NCBI RefSeq assembly: GCF_036373705.1
Contig: NW_027102660.1
Coordinates: 186,001 to 250,000, forward strand
DNA length: 64,000 nucleotides
From: Amia ocellicauda
Taxonomy: Eukaryota; Chordata; Actinopteri; Amiiformes; Amiidae
Direction: 5' to 3'
This document shows, piece after piece, positions 32,254-45,297 of the stretch (within the stretch, counting starts at the first letter, position 1; the number at the start of each line of letters is the position of its first letter). The position numbers and the translations under genes are program-made. The notes below the pieces were generated by a model. It ran no database searches. It saw only the letters and a list, made by a program, of their open reading frames with translations, and was not told where the DNA came from.

Positions 32254-33545
32254 ATGTCTTTTGTCCACAGTCTATTGGAAGAATGCGTCAAATCAGAACT
32301 GGATCTGTTTACAGTTCCATACACTCAAACGAGTATAGATAAGAGCATATATGTAGAGATTCCCCCTCTTTCTGCAATTTCAGACATGGCCCCTCTGGAG
32401 TTTTTTATAGCTGGCAATGGCGAGGATTATAATGATTTGAAAAACACATTTATTTTAATGAACTGTAAAGTGACTAATGAGGATGGCGATGCAATCGAGA
32501 AGACGGCCAACGCTGGGGTCATCAATTACCCGGTGGCCACCATGTTTTCACAGGTGGATGTGACCCTGGGAGATCGGCTCATTAGTCAAAGCAGCAATAC
32601 TTACCCCTATAGAGCCATGATGGAGTGTAAACTTAATTATAGTGAGGAGACCCTAAGCAAACAGTTCAGCCCCGGCCTTTTCTTCAAAGACAACCCGGAA
32701 GCTATGGACGACAAGGATCCAGAGGGACTCAATAAGGGTTTGCAAAAAAGAACGGCCTCTTCAACAGAAGGGAGGACCTTTGAGCTAATGGGGCATATCA
32801 ATGCAGACATATTTTTCCAAGAAAAACTCATGCTCAACGGGGTAGACATTAAAATTAAAATGATCCGTAGTAAAAGTGCTTTTTATCTGATGACCCCTGA
32901 TACTGAAAAATATAAACTGACCATATTATCGGCCTCGCTGTTTGTGAAAAAAGTGTCCGTCTCCCCGGCGGTTAAACTAGGACACGCGCAGGCGTTAAGT
33001 ACCCGATCGAAAGAGTCTATATGAAAGTCCACAGTATCCCTGCAGGGACACGGGTGATGAACCAGGAAAATCTGTTTCTAGGACAGCTCCCAAAACAGGT
33101 TATTATTGGTCTCGTGGATAATGATGCATTTACCGGGGTTTACAACAAGAACCTTTTTAACTTTAAACATTATAACGCGGAATTTATAGCGTTGTACGTC
33201 GATGGTGTGCAGGTTCCATCCAGACCTTTTCAACCTGACTTTGAAAACGGCAATGCGGTTCGTGAATATTACAGTGTAGTACTGGCTACGGGTCGCCATC
33301 TCAAGGATCAAACTCTGCTGATCGATCGCCGGGAATACTGCAGCGGTTACACCCTGTACGGTTTCAACCTGACCCCTGACGAAGAGTGTGGACAACATTT
33401 TTCACTGATGAAGACGGGCAATATGCGTTTGGAGATGCGTTTCAAGCAGCCTCTACCACGCACTGTAAATATGGTCGTGTATGCTGTGTTTGACAACATT
33501 ATTGAGGTGAATCGGAGGAGAAACGTTCTGTATGATTATTATTAA
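32254..33545 (+). pseudogene. MCP: major capsid protein (E3, fossil)
   Basis: Two long open parts cover nearly the whole gene. Broken about once, with several amino-acid differences from E1 and E4. Confidence 0.85.
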
Positions 33546-33546
33546 A

Positions 33547-34029
33547 ATGAACACCAGAGAGCTCAACCACATCATGAATGCCCTGGCCGGCTCACGGAAA
33601 CTGTTTCAAGGAGTCTACGCCTGCGATCAGCTACCTAAATTTAAGATCAAGAATTTACCTGCAATGTACATAATCAACACACACCCTAAAAATATGCCCG
33701 GAGAACATTGGCTGGCTATTTATCTAAGGGAGGACCACCGTGGTGAATTTTTTGATTCCTATGGAAACCCCCCGGATTTCAGACCTTTCCCTCGGAAGAT
33801 CAATAACTTTCTGCTCAACAACTGTCAAGAAACCATTTACAGCGGTCGTCAAGTACAAAGTCTTCAGACCTTCACTTGTGGTCAGCACTGTGTGTTTTTC
33901 TTATATCATAGATCTAAAGGAAGGTCATACCCCGATATTATGGCCTTGTACAGTGAGGATTTAGGCCAAAATGATAAAAAAGTGGCAGAGTTTGTCAGTA
34001 CACTGTGGACCCCCCTTATAACACAATGA
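33547..34029 (+). CDS. PRO: adenain-type protease (E3)
   Basis: 160 codons open with the catalytic His, Asp, Gln and Cys all present. Almost identical to the E1 gene (one visible change, Ala to Gly in the SYANPP segment). Confidence 0.88.
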   Translation: MNTRELNHIMNALAGSRKLFQGVYACDQLPKFKIKNLPAMYIINTHPKNMPGEHWLAIYLREDHRGEFFDSYGNPPDFRPFPRKINNFLLNNCQETIYSGRQVQSLQTFTCGQHCVFFLYHRSKGRSYPDIMALYSEDLGQNDKKVAEFVSTLWTPLITQ

Positions 34030-34103
34030 CTTACGACCCTAGCCAGTCATGTATACAGATGGGGTGTTCTTGTGAGGATTTTAAAAGATGTCATGCGTGT
34101 TAA
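34026..34103 (+). CDS. Cys-rich mini-ORF (E3)
   Basis: Same ATGA overlap with the protease stop and the same 25 codons as E1. Confidence 0.42.
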   Translation: MTYDPSQSCIQMGCSCEDFKRCHAC

Positions 34104-34365
34104 GGTGAAAAAATAATGAAAACAGCCTTTGAATCATTAGTTTTGTTTTTATTCAAAACAATTCTTATACAAAGCAGGGGTTATGTTATAAATAAATGTA
34201 CAACATTTGAAAATAAAAAAAATAAATAAAAAATTGTTTGTCGGGTCATTATTTACAGGGGAGACAAATAAAAACATGAGATTAATAAGCTTCCCAACGA
34301 TGGATAGATCCTGAGGATGGTCGCTAAGCACGGTCAGAGTAATGAGATATCGGAGTCAGATCAGG

Positions 34366-35025
34366 CTACACCTCTTTACACAGATGGATTTTTTGTCGCG
34401 TTTCCTGGTTAGGAACTGTGGATTGGGGCATGTTCAGACAGGCCATCGCCTGTAGGAAAGCATTCCAGCCTACAGGTCGGCGACTCTCGGGTACCTTATT
34501 AGTGCTATTGACACTCTTCAACAAATCAAACATGTGTGAACCTTTGATCAGTTGTCCTTTAAAAACAAATTCACCCTGTTCATTCCAAGCCGTTACCCGC
34601 GGTTTCTGAACCATTTTGCGCAGGATATATTCTGCATGTCTCCTGCTTCTGGCCGGCATGTTTCTCAAAACATCCGTTACAACATCTCCCTCTGAACTCT
34701 CAACAGGTTCGGTCACCGCAACATCTTTATCAACCGTACCCCCCGCATCAGCCCCAGAACCATTTTCTTGAGAGGCCATGGTTAAAGTTAAAATGTTTTG
34801 ATCTTTTTCACCCTGTCTAACCAGACGGAGGTAACGCTGTAACGTGTTGGTATACAACTGGGCTTTGGAATACTGATTTAAATCGGCCCTGGCCTGTATA
34901 GCTTTCATTTCAGAGTCCAGGTTGTTTTCGGCCGTTTGTCTAATGGGCTCTTGCCCGACAACATTTTTTCTCAGTTTCTCAAGCTGCTCCTGAGGGATCA
35001 AAAACATTTTCTGAGCATATTCCAT
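34366..35025 (-). CDS. conserved late protein, 219 aa (E3)
   Basis: Residue-for-residue the same as the E1 gene as far as I can compare by eye, consistent with very recent duplication of this half of the element. Confidence 0.6.
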   Translation of the reverse strand: MEYAQKMFLIPQEQLEKLRKNVVGQEPIRQTAENNLDSEMKAIQARADLNQYSKAQLYTNTLQRYLRLVRQGEKDQNILTLTMASQENGSGADAGGTVDKDVAVTEPVESSEGDVVTDVLRNMPARSRRHAEYILRKMVQKPRVTAWNEQGEFVFKGQLIKGSHMFDLLKSVNSTNKVPESRRPVGWNAFLQAMACLNMPQSTVPNQETRQKIHLCKEV

Positions 35026-35027
35026 TA

Positions 35028-35363
35028 TTAACCCACTCTGGAAGCTAGAAGACTGGTTAGGAAAGGCACGGCTATGCTCAACAGCGGTCCTATAAAACCC
35101 CTGGTTTGATTAATCTTCTTTCTTTTTCTTTTAATAGAATACTTCTTATTAGCGATGATCTTGATAACCGCTTTTTGTTTTTTGAGTTTAGAATGTTAAG
35201 AAGGGGTTAGGGGTATATTACCGTGTAAGATGTTAAAAGCTATTTCACACATGGTCTCGATCAAATCCGAGGGGGCCCCTGCCAGCACAGCTTTCCTATG
35301 GCGCAGGCTCCCCTCAAATAACATTTGCAAAAGTGGCAGATTTCTTTTAATCCGAACAGACAT
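35028..35363 (-). pseudogene. small basic late protein (E3, fossil)
   Basis: Counterpart of 50628-50963; about one break, shared with E1. Confidence 0.58.
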
Positions 35364-35369
35364 TCTTAT

Positions 35370-36041
35370 TTATTTCCTTTTCTTTAGCACATACACTGCC
35401 GGCCAATCGGGCGGGCACAAACCTGTTCTGAGGCGAAAGTCTTCTGGGGTTTGTGCTTTTAAGTCCGCAATCAAGTACCCGTAGGGTTTTTTGGTGGCAT
35501 CCTCAAATGCCTCCAAAAAGAACTTGGTCTGGTTAGGGTACATTTGACGAGCCAAGACGGTGACCTGTAGTTTATCTCTGGGGTTTTTAAAAAGAATTAT
35601 ATAATTGGCATTTAAATTAATAGTGCGGCTTTTTTTACCTTGAAAAAATAGATTTTGAACTAAATAAAGAATACTTAAATTCCTATGATGAGTGTACTTT
35701 GTGAAAGCTTTTTCCACTTCACTGTTGTCACCGGCCTGCTCCATCAGGTCATCAAGGATCACTAGGTTAGTTTGACCGGGCGGGAACAAGTCATCGTCTT
35801 ACAACGAGGCGGGGAGACCTTGCACAAATTTCAGATTATTTTTTTTCGAAGCCAAATCATCGTAGAGAGGTTGCCAGCAAGAGTAACACCACACTATGTT
35901 GTCAAGAGCTTGGGACACGGTTGCGTCCACATCTTCTATGATGTTCCTTATAAGATAGCTCTTCCCCGAATTGGAGGGACCAGCTATAATACAGGAGAAA
36001 GGGTGTTGAAGTCTGTTATCAAAACCACCGCTAATATCCAT
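35370..36041 (-). pseudogene. ATP: packaging ATPase (E3, fossil)
   Basis: Walker A and B segments both readable; about one break, shared with E1, so it predates the E1/E3 duplication. Confidence 0.83.
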
Positions 36042-37886
36042 AAGGCAGAGTGGTATAATCAGTCTTCAACACTCCTTTATTGTACACCACCCTGAACCGT
36101 TTGTTTAGTGATCTATTTTCCAACGTGTACTCCTTTTTATTGCGATAGATCTGATTTCCGGCTGTAATAATCTCACGAGGAGGCGCGTCTTTCTCGGTTA
36201 CAAAACTTTCTACCAGGGTCGTCAGAGACTTGATGTTAATGAGCTTGTTGTTACAATGGTTCAGAGTGAAACCCTTAACTTTCATACAGGTCTTACCCGC
36301 AGCCGTTCTGTATGCGTCTTAGGACCCCCTGAAACAAACTCCACTATGTGGTCCTGAGGATCTAGTTCGCTCGTTAACTCCCCAAGGTAGTCCCCGAGGG
36401 GAGGGACCCAATCCCCTGGCCTGGTGACAAAGATTACAGAGTCAGAATCATGATAGAGTGTGCGTTCCTGCAACTGATCCATTAAGTTGTACAGTTCAAG
36501 CCGGGCGTAAGCCGTGGTAAAAACCGCTATGAAAACATTAACGTTCCCCTGTTTGGTGGGGAAATCTTTAGGGGCCCTCCACTGGACCTGTGCCACGTGG
36601 TCATTTAAGAATTGAAAGTGTGATACTGCATGTTGTTTGGAAAACATAAATTCTATAAACTGTTCAGTGGTTTTAATCAAGGTTGTGTTTAGACGGTAAT
36701 TTCTTTCCCCAAACTTACCCCACAGACTGTTTAAAATCAGTTTGGACATTTGTCTCTTGGCGGGGTTTACAGTTATGTTCCTGCAACTTGGTGATGTCTG
36801 AAAAGGCAACCCTCTGTTGAGAGTTTAAGCCAGCCCTCTGATGAAGCGTTAAAGCCTCTTGCAGAGCTTGGGGTTCAGGCATGTCGGGGGTGAGTAGTTT
36901 TATTAAACTGTAAGCAAAACAGAGCTTATTGTCCCTACTGGAACTCACCACTAATTGCCTGAGCTTGGTCCTAATTATGTCGTTCTTCAAGCATTTCGAC
37001 AGTCTTCTAAGCGCCCCACCCTCAGGGTTACGAACCACATTCATTACCAGAGACAGACTTTCATCAGCTAAGATGGCTGCGTTACTTTGCAATAACGCTT
37101 CGATTTTAGCCAGACATCTAAATTATCTCCACTCAGCATTACAGATAGGTTGCTAAACAAATCATCCCCTCTGAGTTCTAACTGTACAACATCTCGAGGT
37201 CTGACCCTTTCAGCAACCTGTTCAAGCATTTTCTGCAAAGCCTCGTGTATGTTGACAAATATTTCTGCATAATTGTCACAATTTAAAAGTTCTGCAAAAT
37301 TAAAACACTGAATCATTTCAAAATTGTTATAGGCCGGTCTATCTATAATCACGGGATCACTGGTACTCTTGGACACATCATCATTTTGAACAAAGCCTTC
37401 ACCCCCTACATTCTCACAGAGCATGTCCTCCACAGCCTTATCAGTCTCAGAACCCTCCACATTCCGAACACCCCCACTGCTGACATCTACAAAACCCCCT
37501 TTTTGAGGAGGCTCATTTAAAGCCTGTAAAAGTCCTTCAAAGATATCCAACCGGTTAATGTCAAGACCCTCCTCTATAGTGATGGCTGCTTCTGCCGCCA
37601 TCCTGTGTTCTAATTGTTTCAAATCATTTATAATAGGGGCAGAATTTGGTCGGGGTAGCTCCTCCAAAGACTCCACCATTTCAAACAAATCGGGGTGAAC
37701 TAGGGGGTGAACCTCTATAAGCGCTACCGGTGGGAGGTGGTTATTTAGATCATTGACCATCTGTAACAGGTCGGGGTTCACAGGTAAGTCTGTTAATTCA
37801 CATTCTATCGGTGGTAATTGGGGGTTATTTAAATCATTTATCATTTGTAATAGTTCCAGGTTCATTGGGACATCAGAGGAGTTCAC
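36031..37886 (-). pseudogene. POLB: DNA polymerase B remnant (E3)
   Basis: Same shortened form as in E1: palm and thumb motifs plus repeat-bearing N-terminus, with the exonuclease and Cys-rich parts not represented. About three breaks. Confidence 0.78.
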
Positions 37887-38048
37887 AACAGGGCCGGGGA
37901 TGTTCTCTCGGGAAGGTCTTTTTGGGGCCCTAGCTTGTTCATAATCCTTTAGTTTGTGAGTTCTTTTACCAAGTCAGGACATTTTTTAATTTATTTTTTA
38001 TTTTTCCAACAACCCACAATAGTAAGGCGTTTTGTGTCTATTAAAACA

Positions 38049-38631
38049 TTAAATACGGTACAATTCGTTAGTAAGGGTATTAATAAGGGTGTTTTGGCTC
38101 TCTATCACCAGGTTTTGCCCCACTAACACAAGTCTTTGATTTTGTAACAAAGTATGTAGCAACTCATGCCGACCTTCAGGAAGTAGCTCCGGGGGCTGGT
38201 GGCCTGGCTCAGCTTCAAAGGATGGTCGCTCCGGTAAATCTCGGTCGAAGGAGGCAGGGAGCGAGTGTATACTCATGGACGGAGACCAAGAAGGCCTTTG
38301 CGGTGACACCCTGGCCAAGCGCGGGGTTACTGTTTCGCGTTTCGGTAGCCAAGAAACGGGTCTGGGGGGACGATGTTGAAACTAGGCCGTCGTTGGGTGG
38401 TGTGTCAGCCCTGACTGACGGCGACCCCTGAGGTTGTTGGATGCCTGTATTTGTTCCGCCCGACAATGCGGCGGGCTGAATCTGGGGTGTTGAATTACCC
38501 CCAGAAGGCTGTGGCCTGAGTAGATGTTGGGGGGTCTCCAAGACCATCGTGGGGGATCCTCTCGGTGATCTCACCGGGAAAGATGTTTGATCCCACTTAG
38601 ACGGGGTAATTGTCCTCAATAGCTCATTCAC
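38049..38631 (-). pseudogene. Pro/Ser-rich disordered protein (E3, fossil)
   Basis: Same state as the E1 copy, about one break. Confidence 0.52.
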
Positions 38632-40265
38632 AGAATGACTATCCCAAGAGTCTTGGGAAGAATAAAAATATACATTACATTTACATCTTTAAACGGCGAC
38701 AGAAATCAAACTTAAAACAACATGTCCAGGACATTCAAAACCTTTAGCTTTTTTAGACCTTTGAAAATAGCCTTAGACATTCACTACAACGCCTTATTAT
38801 TTACAGACAATATATTTATTAGGACTTGATAATAAATTTAAAACAGAGAAGCCGCTGTAAATAAACTGTTTCTTAAATGTTTCTTTAAAAACTGTAATAT
38901 TGTTAATAAAACACACACACACACAACAACATTTCATTTTTAAACGAACCTTCCAAGTGTAAACGCTTCCTGATCCCGGGACTTCCTGTTTCACAAACGT
39001 TTTCACGATCTGTTTAAATATTAAATACAATGAACACCTTCAAGCCTTTTCCTACAACCACTTTAAAACAGAAGTATAATAGCGGGAGATAAGCCAAACA
39101 ACTTACTAAACCCTTTCGGACGGCTTTACTTCCTAACCAGACGGTACGGCAATCGGTCATTTCTAAACACGTTCCCCAGAAACAAGCCTAGACCTGTCCG
39201 GACTTCTAAAGATCTTTCCCAGAACCCCCCGCCCTACAGGAAACGCTTAAATCGCTTAAATATTAGCCCTCAACGGGCAAACAAAGCCCTTTTAAAAACA
39301 TTAAAGTTTGAAAGATCTTACTTACCTCCACAGAATAATCGTTTCTTATGTTTTTCGGCTGGTTTAGCTTTTTGCACCGCTGTGAAGGTAAGAGACATGT
39401 TTAACCTTTAACCACACCGCTTTATAAAAAGCTTTAACCTCTTACAGGCTGCAGATATATACTCACAGCTATCAGATACCGGGGCTGACGGCCTTTCAGA
39501 TTCTTGAAAGGTTACGGTTCTCGAAGGTAAAACGAAACAAGCCCTCGATGTGGAAGGCCTTTCGTTGTCTCGAACCACGTTTCTTAATACTGTTAGACAG
39601 GATAATTTTTTAAAATTAACAAAACTGGACTCAAACATCTTACAGAAACGTTATACAAACAAACAGGGGTTTAGTTCTTACCCGGTCGGCAGACAGCCTG
39701 TCTAGGGACAACCACTTCTCTTGGTCGATCCTTGGAGACATTAATCACAGGCCTTTCGATAGTTTCTGTGTAATTAAAGAGACCGGCATTAATATATATT
39801 AAAACGTTTTCATAACTCTAATGAGCCGCTTCAAACCACACACACCCATGCATAAGAACCCATGAGCGCAAACACAAAAATCTTACCGTCGTTGTTCCAG
39901 ATGATCTCCTCAGCGTTGGGAATTAACTCCTGTTGACTGGCTGAAAAATTATTTTACAGAACTTAAAACAGATGTTATAGCCTTATTTACAATACATGCA
40001 CACAACACGCTCTGAGTCAATGAAAATAATCTGAAGACTTGCCTAAAAACTCGTTTAAATCGAATCGCTGATGTTGTTTCCGGACATTGTTGATCTTTAG
40101 TCTTAAATCGAAAGGTCAGTATGAGTCTGTCGAGCTGAAGACCAGACCTTCATACTTATACTGATGGCCACATGCCGGATCTGCTTGTAAGGCATTGTTC
40201 TGGTCTGGCCTTTGTGCCGCCCTGTTACCAATTAACATATCAAAACCAACCAATAAAATGACACT
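38632..40265 (-). other. right arm with splice signals (E3)
   Basis: Same series of donors and acceptors as E1; TATA box at 40153-40160 and CCAAT boxes up to about 40254. No long frame. Confidence 0.45.
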
Positions 40266-40658
40266 GCATCAAATTTCAAATAGAAACCAAGATGGAGACG
40301 ATCTCTCTCCTCTCTACTCTAAACTTTTATTAGAACCTTTTGGTCTCTCAAAAAAACATTTTTAAACATCAAGACCTATAGTCAACAACCACTAAGAATA
40401 TTTCAGGCCTTTATAAGCACTAAAAAACAACCTGAGCCTAGAAAATAACTATAAAGATCAAAAATAACTAGCGCTTTTACAGTGATTTTTTTTTTTTTTT
40501 TATAGCGATGCTATGTTTGGTATTAAACAAGTCACAAACTACTCAGAACAGCGTTTATCCCCGCAAAAGATATATTTGGGTTTATTTTACAAAGCTTATA
40601 AATTATATAGGTTAAAAGTATTCTGAATGTTTTGATATCACACGCCATACCAACTGTT
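40266..40658. other. A/T-rich tail of E3, no gene
   Basis: Nearly identical to the E1 tail, with the T homopolymer near 40487, and it ends at the same fusion with tRNA spacer. No gene seen. Confidence 0.6.
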
Positions 40659-40958
40659 GTCTTCTACACCTTACGGTAGCAACAAATCTAACTACTGCTT
40701 TACTTTAACAATAATAATGACGGCGACCACGATGACAACAAGAACAACAACAACAAGAACAACAACAACAACATCATCATCATCATCATCATCAGATTTT
40801 AATTAAAAGTGGCTACACCAGCGTTTACAATTTCAACCTGTCGACGGACGGACGCTCTGAGTGCATCGATTGCGGGCACTCCAATGAAGAAAAGACACCC
40901 ACCGCCTCCGGGGAACCACGAGGGCAAGAATGACGAAAAGGGCCAGCCCACAGTAGGC

Positions 40959-41031
40959 TGTTTCCGCCCGGTTTCGAACCGGGGACCTTTCGCGCGTTAG
41001 GCGAACGTGATAACCGCTACACTACGGAAAC
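40959..41031 (-). tRNA. tRNA-Val (AAC)
   Basis: Identical over 73 nt to 205-277 and 16479-16551; fully paired stems, canonical boxes. Confidence 0.95.
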
Positions 41032-41902
41032 TGACACCGCTGCCTCTTGCTTCAAATGGTTACCGTTAAAGCCTGCTGGTAAAACGGGCTCAGGTGTTTC
41101 AGGTCGGCTAGGCTGTGAGATGGCGTCTGAAGTGCGGCGAAAGGATGCCATTTTCACTGACCTGTTTGGCATTGCTAAAGGGCACATCAGGACACTTCGG
41201 AAACTCTTTTAAAGGCAGGACGCCCTGCGCTCTGACAGTGCCTGCACTTAACCCAACAAGGTGATGCTGAATGGCTTGTTCAAACGTCTGGTGGTCTTCC
41301 TTCACCACCAGACTATCAGAGCTATTGTGCCTTCTACACCTTACGGTAGCAACAAATCTAACTACTGCTTTACTTTAACATTAATAATGACGGCGACTAC
41401 GACGACAACAAGAATAACAACAACAACATCATCATCATCAGATTTTAATTAAAAGTGGCTACACCAGCGTTTACAATTTCAACCTGTCGATGGACGAACG
41501 CTCTGAGTGCACCGATTTCGGGACACTTCGGAAACTCTTTCAAAGGCAGGACGACCTGCGCTCTGACAGTGCCTGCGTTTAGCCCTACAAGGTGATGCTG
41601 AATGGCTTGTTCAAACGGCTGGTGGTCTTCCGTCACCACCAGACTATCAGAGCTATACTGCGCCTTCAACTACATAAGAGTAACAGCAATGTCGCCGATC
41701 CTGCTACGGTCGTATTGTAACGCAACAACATGTATCGATTTTAAAAGTGTCAGTTCCAGTGCCTCGCAAAGCTACCCTTCTGCGATCGTTTGTTCTCAAG
41801 GTCAGGATTTCTTGCCACTCCGAGGAAGAGAAAACGACGGCCGGCCTTGGGGCAGAGAGATGGCGACGGGTAACACAGCACTGGCACGCATGCACCGCGG
41901 GT

Positions 41903-41975
41903 TGTTTCCGCCCGGTTTCGAACCAGGGACCTTTCGCGTGTGAGGCGAACGTGATAGCCACTACACTACGGAAAC
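41903..41975 (-). tRNA. tRNA-Val (CAC)
   Basis: One of the cleanest CAC copies: perfect acceptor and anticodon stems, one T-stem wobble, canonical B box. Identical to 59638-59710. Confidence 0.94.
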
Positions 41976-42864
41976 CGACCCGTCCTGGTGTTTCAAATGG
42001 CTCCCATCGAAGCCGGCTGGTAAAACGCGCACAGGGGTTTCCCGTGGGCCAGCCTGTGAGATAAAGGTTTCTATTTTCACTGACCTATTTTGCATTGCTC
42101 AAGGGCACATCAGGACACTTTGGAAACTCTTTCAAAGGAAGAACGCCCTGAGCTATGACAAGACTTACACTTACCCCAACAAGGTGATGTTCAATGGCTT
42201 GTTCAAACAGCTGCTGCTCGTCTTGTGCCACCATCAGACAATCACAAAGCTATTGTGCCTTCTACACCTTACGGTAGCAACAAATCTAACTACTGCTTTA
42301 CTTTAACAATAATAATGACGGCGACCACGACGACAACAAGAAAAACAAGAACAACAACAACAACAAGAACAAGAACAACAACATCATCATCATCATCATC
42401 ATATTTCAATTAAAAGTGGCTACACCAGCGTTTACAATTTCAACCTGTCGACGGACGGACGCTCTGAGTGCACCGATTTCGGGACACTTAGGAAACTCTA
42501 TCAAAGGCAGGTCGCCCTGCGCTCTGACAGTGCCTGCACTTAGCCCAACAAGGTGATGCTGAATGGCTTGTTCAAACGGCTGGAGGTCCTCCGTCACCAC
42601 CAGACTATCAGAGCTATACTGCGCCTTCGACTACATAAGAGTAACAGCAATGTCGCTGATCCTGCTACGGTCGTATTGTAACAGCTACAACATGTATCGA
42701 TTTTAAAAGTGTGAGTTCCAGCGCCTCGCAAAGCTACCCTTCTGCGATCGTTTGTTCTCAAGGTCAGGATTTCTTGCCACTCCGAGGAAGAGAAAACGAC
42801 GGCCGGCCTTGGGGCAGAGAGATGGCGACGGGTAACATGGCACTGTCACGCGTGCACCGCGGGT

Positions 42865-42937
42865 TGTTTCCGCCCGGTTTCGAACCGGGGACCTTTCGCG
42901 TGTGAGGCAAACGTGATAGCCACTACACTACGGAAAA
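42865..42937 (-). tRNA. tRNA-Val (CAC)
   Basis: Same variant as 2121 and 18385, with the extra 5' T. Canonical B box and CAC loop. Confidence 0.87.
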
Positions 42938-43232
42938 CGACCCGTCCTGGCGTTTCGAATGCCTCCCATCGAAGCAGGCTGATAAAACGCGCACAGGCGT
43001 TTCCCGTGGGCCAGCCTGTGAGATAAAGGTTTCTATTTTCACTGACCTATTTTGCATTGCTAAAGGGCACATCAGGACACTTCGGAAACTCTTTCAAAGG
43101 CAGGACGCCCTGCGCTCTGACAGTGCCTGCACTTAACCCAACAAGGTGATGCTGAATGGCTTGTTCAAACGGCTGGTGGTCTTCCGTCTCCACCAGACTA
43201 TGAGAGCTATACTGCGCCTTCAACTACATAAG

Positions 43233-43417
43233 AGTAGATAGTAGGGTTTTTTGGGCGCGGCCTATTTTGTTATGACGTATGCCCTAAGCTTATTAATATT
43301 CCTACGTCATAATTGGGGGGCGTGATTTTAGGTAGAGTTATTTCCTTAATTATTCCTACGTCATATCCGTCAGAAAGTGTGCACCCATAAAACCCTGAAC
43401 AACAAGGCCACCCATAA
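43233..43417 (+). repeat. Polinton left TIR (E4)
   Basis: AGTAGATAG terminus, three TGACGTA-type sites, inverted match to 59230-59414. Confidence 0.95.
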
Positions 43418-43535
43418 ATACCCCCACCCCTCTGAAGGCAACGCCCCGAAACTCTCCTCTCTATTTAAGAACCCGCGCTTCTTTTAGGCAATACCTCTTT
43501 AATTCTCAGCTTCTGAAACATCCCGCTTCTTCAAC

Positions 43536-43940
43536 ATGTCCAGCGACATCAACATGAAACCCCGCAAGAAACAATCCCGGGCAAGGGTTCCTGTACTCAC
43601 CAATTTGAAGATTGAACGCTCCTGGGTGTTGTTCTGGGGGGCTCGACGGGGTTACCGCTTTAAAAGGGATCCCAGCTATGTTGGAGTGGAGCTTCTTGCT
43701 TTGGGAGAGAAGGAGGGTACGTTGGAACCTTTTGAGACGGTAATTGAATACTCTTATGAGGACTGGTTGAAGGTGATGGCCTGGAGAGATCTGGGGCTTG
43801 TGGATAAGACTCTAGAAGGCTTGCAAGAGGGTCCAAGAGAATGCGAAATGGAGTCTCCGACTCAGGGTTTTGAAAGGTGTGAATGGGAAAGCTTGCAGAA
43901 CTACGACAGACGACGTGTGGGGTTTTGGAGGGGGGTCTGA
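43536..43940 (+). CDS. accessory gene A (E4)
   Basis: 134 codons open, same as E1. TATTTAAG box about 70 bases upstream, TIR immediately before that. Confidence 0.58.
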   Translation: MSSDINMKPRKKQSRARVPVLTNLKIERSWVLFWGARRGYRFKRDPSYVGVELLALGEKEGTLEPFETVIEYSYEDWLKVMAWRDLGLVDKTLEGLQEGPRECEMESPTQGFERCEWESLQNYDRRRVGFWRGV

Positions 43941-44043
43941 CGGCTCAGGGGCTACTCTCTTCTAAGAGGGCGGTGTGTCGTGACGTAGTGAAGAGATAGG
44001 ATAAAAGGTGCAACAATTCATTCATGGTTTAAAATTAAAGAGA

Positions 44044-44892
44044 ATGTCTTACCCGAAAGCTGCGGACGTCGACAGGCTCTACAGGCCTCTTCAAACCCGG
44101 GATCACCCCTGGTTCTATTCCCCAGATTTTGTATACACTCTGGAACCCTTTGACTGTGGTTACTCTCCAAGACCTCAGACCCCGGTCCCTCAGGACGAAA
44201 CAACATGCGGTGCGATGGATGTCCAAATGAGTCTCGGGGATCCCCAGCCTCTGGAGCTCATGGAGGGCCTTGATTTTGCCGAACTGTCTACCGTCTGTGC
44301 GTCTCAGGAGGGGGTCAGTCCAATGGATGGAGAAACACCCCACAAACCACCAGGCGACCCAATGAGCATCGGACTGTCCCGGGGGCGTGATGAAGACGCA
44401 GGATTTTTGCCCGGGGTATGTGACCAAGTAAGCAGAGTGGTTAAAAGCACCCTGGTGTATATTCTGAGTGCTCTCATCGACCGAGCTCTGAAAGAAGTCT
44501 GTCGGGGGTGTGAAGTGAATCACCCCAGTCAGTTGAGACACAGTTGTTTGTTTGAACCAGACCGTTACTATTTCCTGTTCTATTTCAACGTGTTTTACAG
44601 AAGACTGAACAAACCGTGGCTGAAACCGGCACTAATCAAGGCGCTCTCTTACTCCCACATACATGTCACTGTGGGACAAGTCCAGAAAATCATAGATGAG
44701 ATTTTGCTGGAGCTGAAAAAGGAGCCGTTTATAATAGAGAAACTTGGGCAGCTGCTCAATGACCTGGATGAGCCGAGTAGAAAAACCGCTGGCAAGCTAA
44801 AAGCTTATTTCTTCCGTAAAGAAGTTAAAGCTGGGGGCAGCGACGAAGAATTCGACATCTACGCCACTGATTCAGACTCTAACCTGAACTAA
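44044..44892 (+). CDS. accessory gene B (E4)
   Basis: 282 codons open from MSYPKAADVD. The acidic C-terminus reads TDSDSNLN here instead of TDSDSDLN. Confidence 0.68.
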   Translation: MSYPKAADVDRLYRPLQTRDHPWFYSPDFVYTLEPFDCGYSPRPQTPVPQDETTCGAMDVQMSLGDPQPLELMEGLDFAELSTVCASQEGVSPMDGETPHKPPGDPMSIGLSRGRDEDAGFLPGVCDQVSRVVKSTLVYILSALIDRALKEVCRGCEVNHPSQLRHSCLFEPDRYYFLFYFNVFYRRLNKPWLKPALIKALSYSHIHVTVGQVQKIIDEILLELKKEPFIIEKLGQLLNDLDEPSRKTAGKLKAYFFRKEVKAGGSDEEFDIYATDSDSNLN

Positions 44893-44904
44893 GGGACTTT
44901 GAAC

Positions 44905-45297
44905 ATGGGGAATGTTCTGGACTGCTTCTGCAACTGGTTCTGTCATCAACACTCAGCAGCTAACCTGAGAGCGCTATTACACCATGTGCTTGACAGAAAA
45001 GTAGCCAACGCGAGCCTTTTCTCTACAGATTTAACCATCGATGAGGATCAACTTTCAAACCTGGAAAAGTGAATGGCTGCTGTAACAAAGACCGGGGGGT
45101 ACGAACACTGGGATGAAGGGCTCAAGGGGGCCAAGAATGATATTAGGCCATTTCATCAACATCTGTATGACCTTTTACTGAGCATGTTTAATACACCTCT
45201 GTTTACTTTTAAAATAGGTCATATTGTTGTTTTATTTACATATGTAACTGAGGTGTGTGCCTACAAGATAAAGAAACAGGTATATTTGTTGATATAG
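44905..45297 (+). pseudogene. accessory gene C, Bcl-2-like candidate (E4, fossil)
   Basis: MGNVLDC start and FKIGHIVVLF segment both visible; about one break. Confidence 0.4.

Larger units (their letters stand above)
28135..40658 (+). mobile_element. Polinton copy E3, both ends missing
   Basis: A 12.5-kb fossil lacking both TIRs: the left side starts within gene A and the right side ends at the same point as E1. All core genes are represented. Roughly a dozen or more breaks, the most decayed of the long copies. Protease, gene B and the 219-aa late gene still read open. The left boundary is given to within a few bases because tRNA spacer and element share short identical words. Confidence 0.9.
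40659..43232. repeat. tRNA-Val tandem array, block IV
   Basis: Three minus-strand genes (AAC, CAC, CAC) with triplet tracts at about 40735-40795, 41398-41442 and 42335-42405. Near-identical to block II. Ends in CATAAG (43227-43232), the left target duplication of E4. Confidence 0.9.
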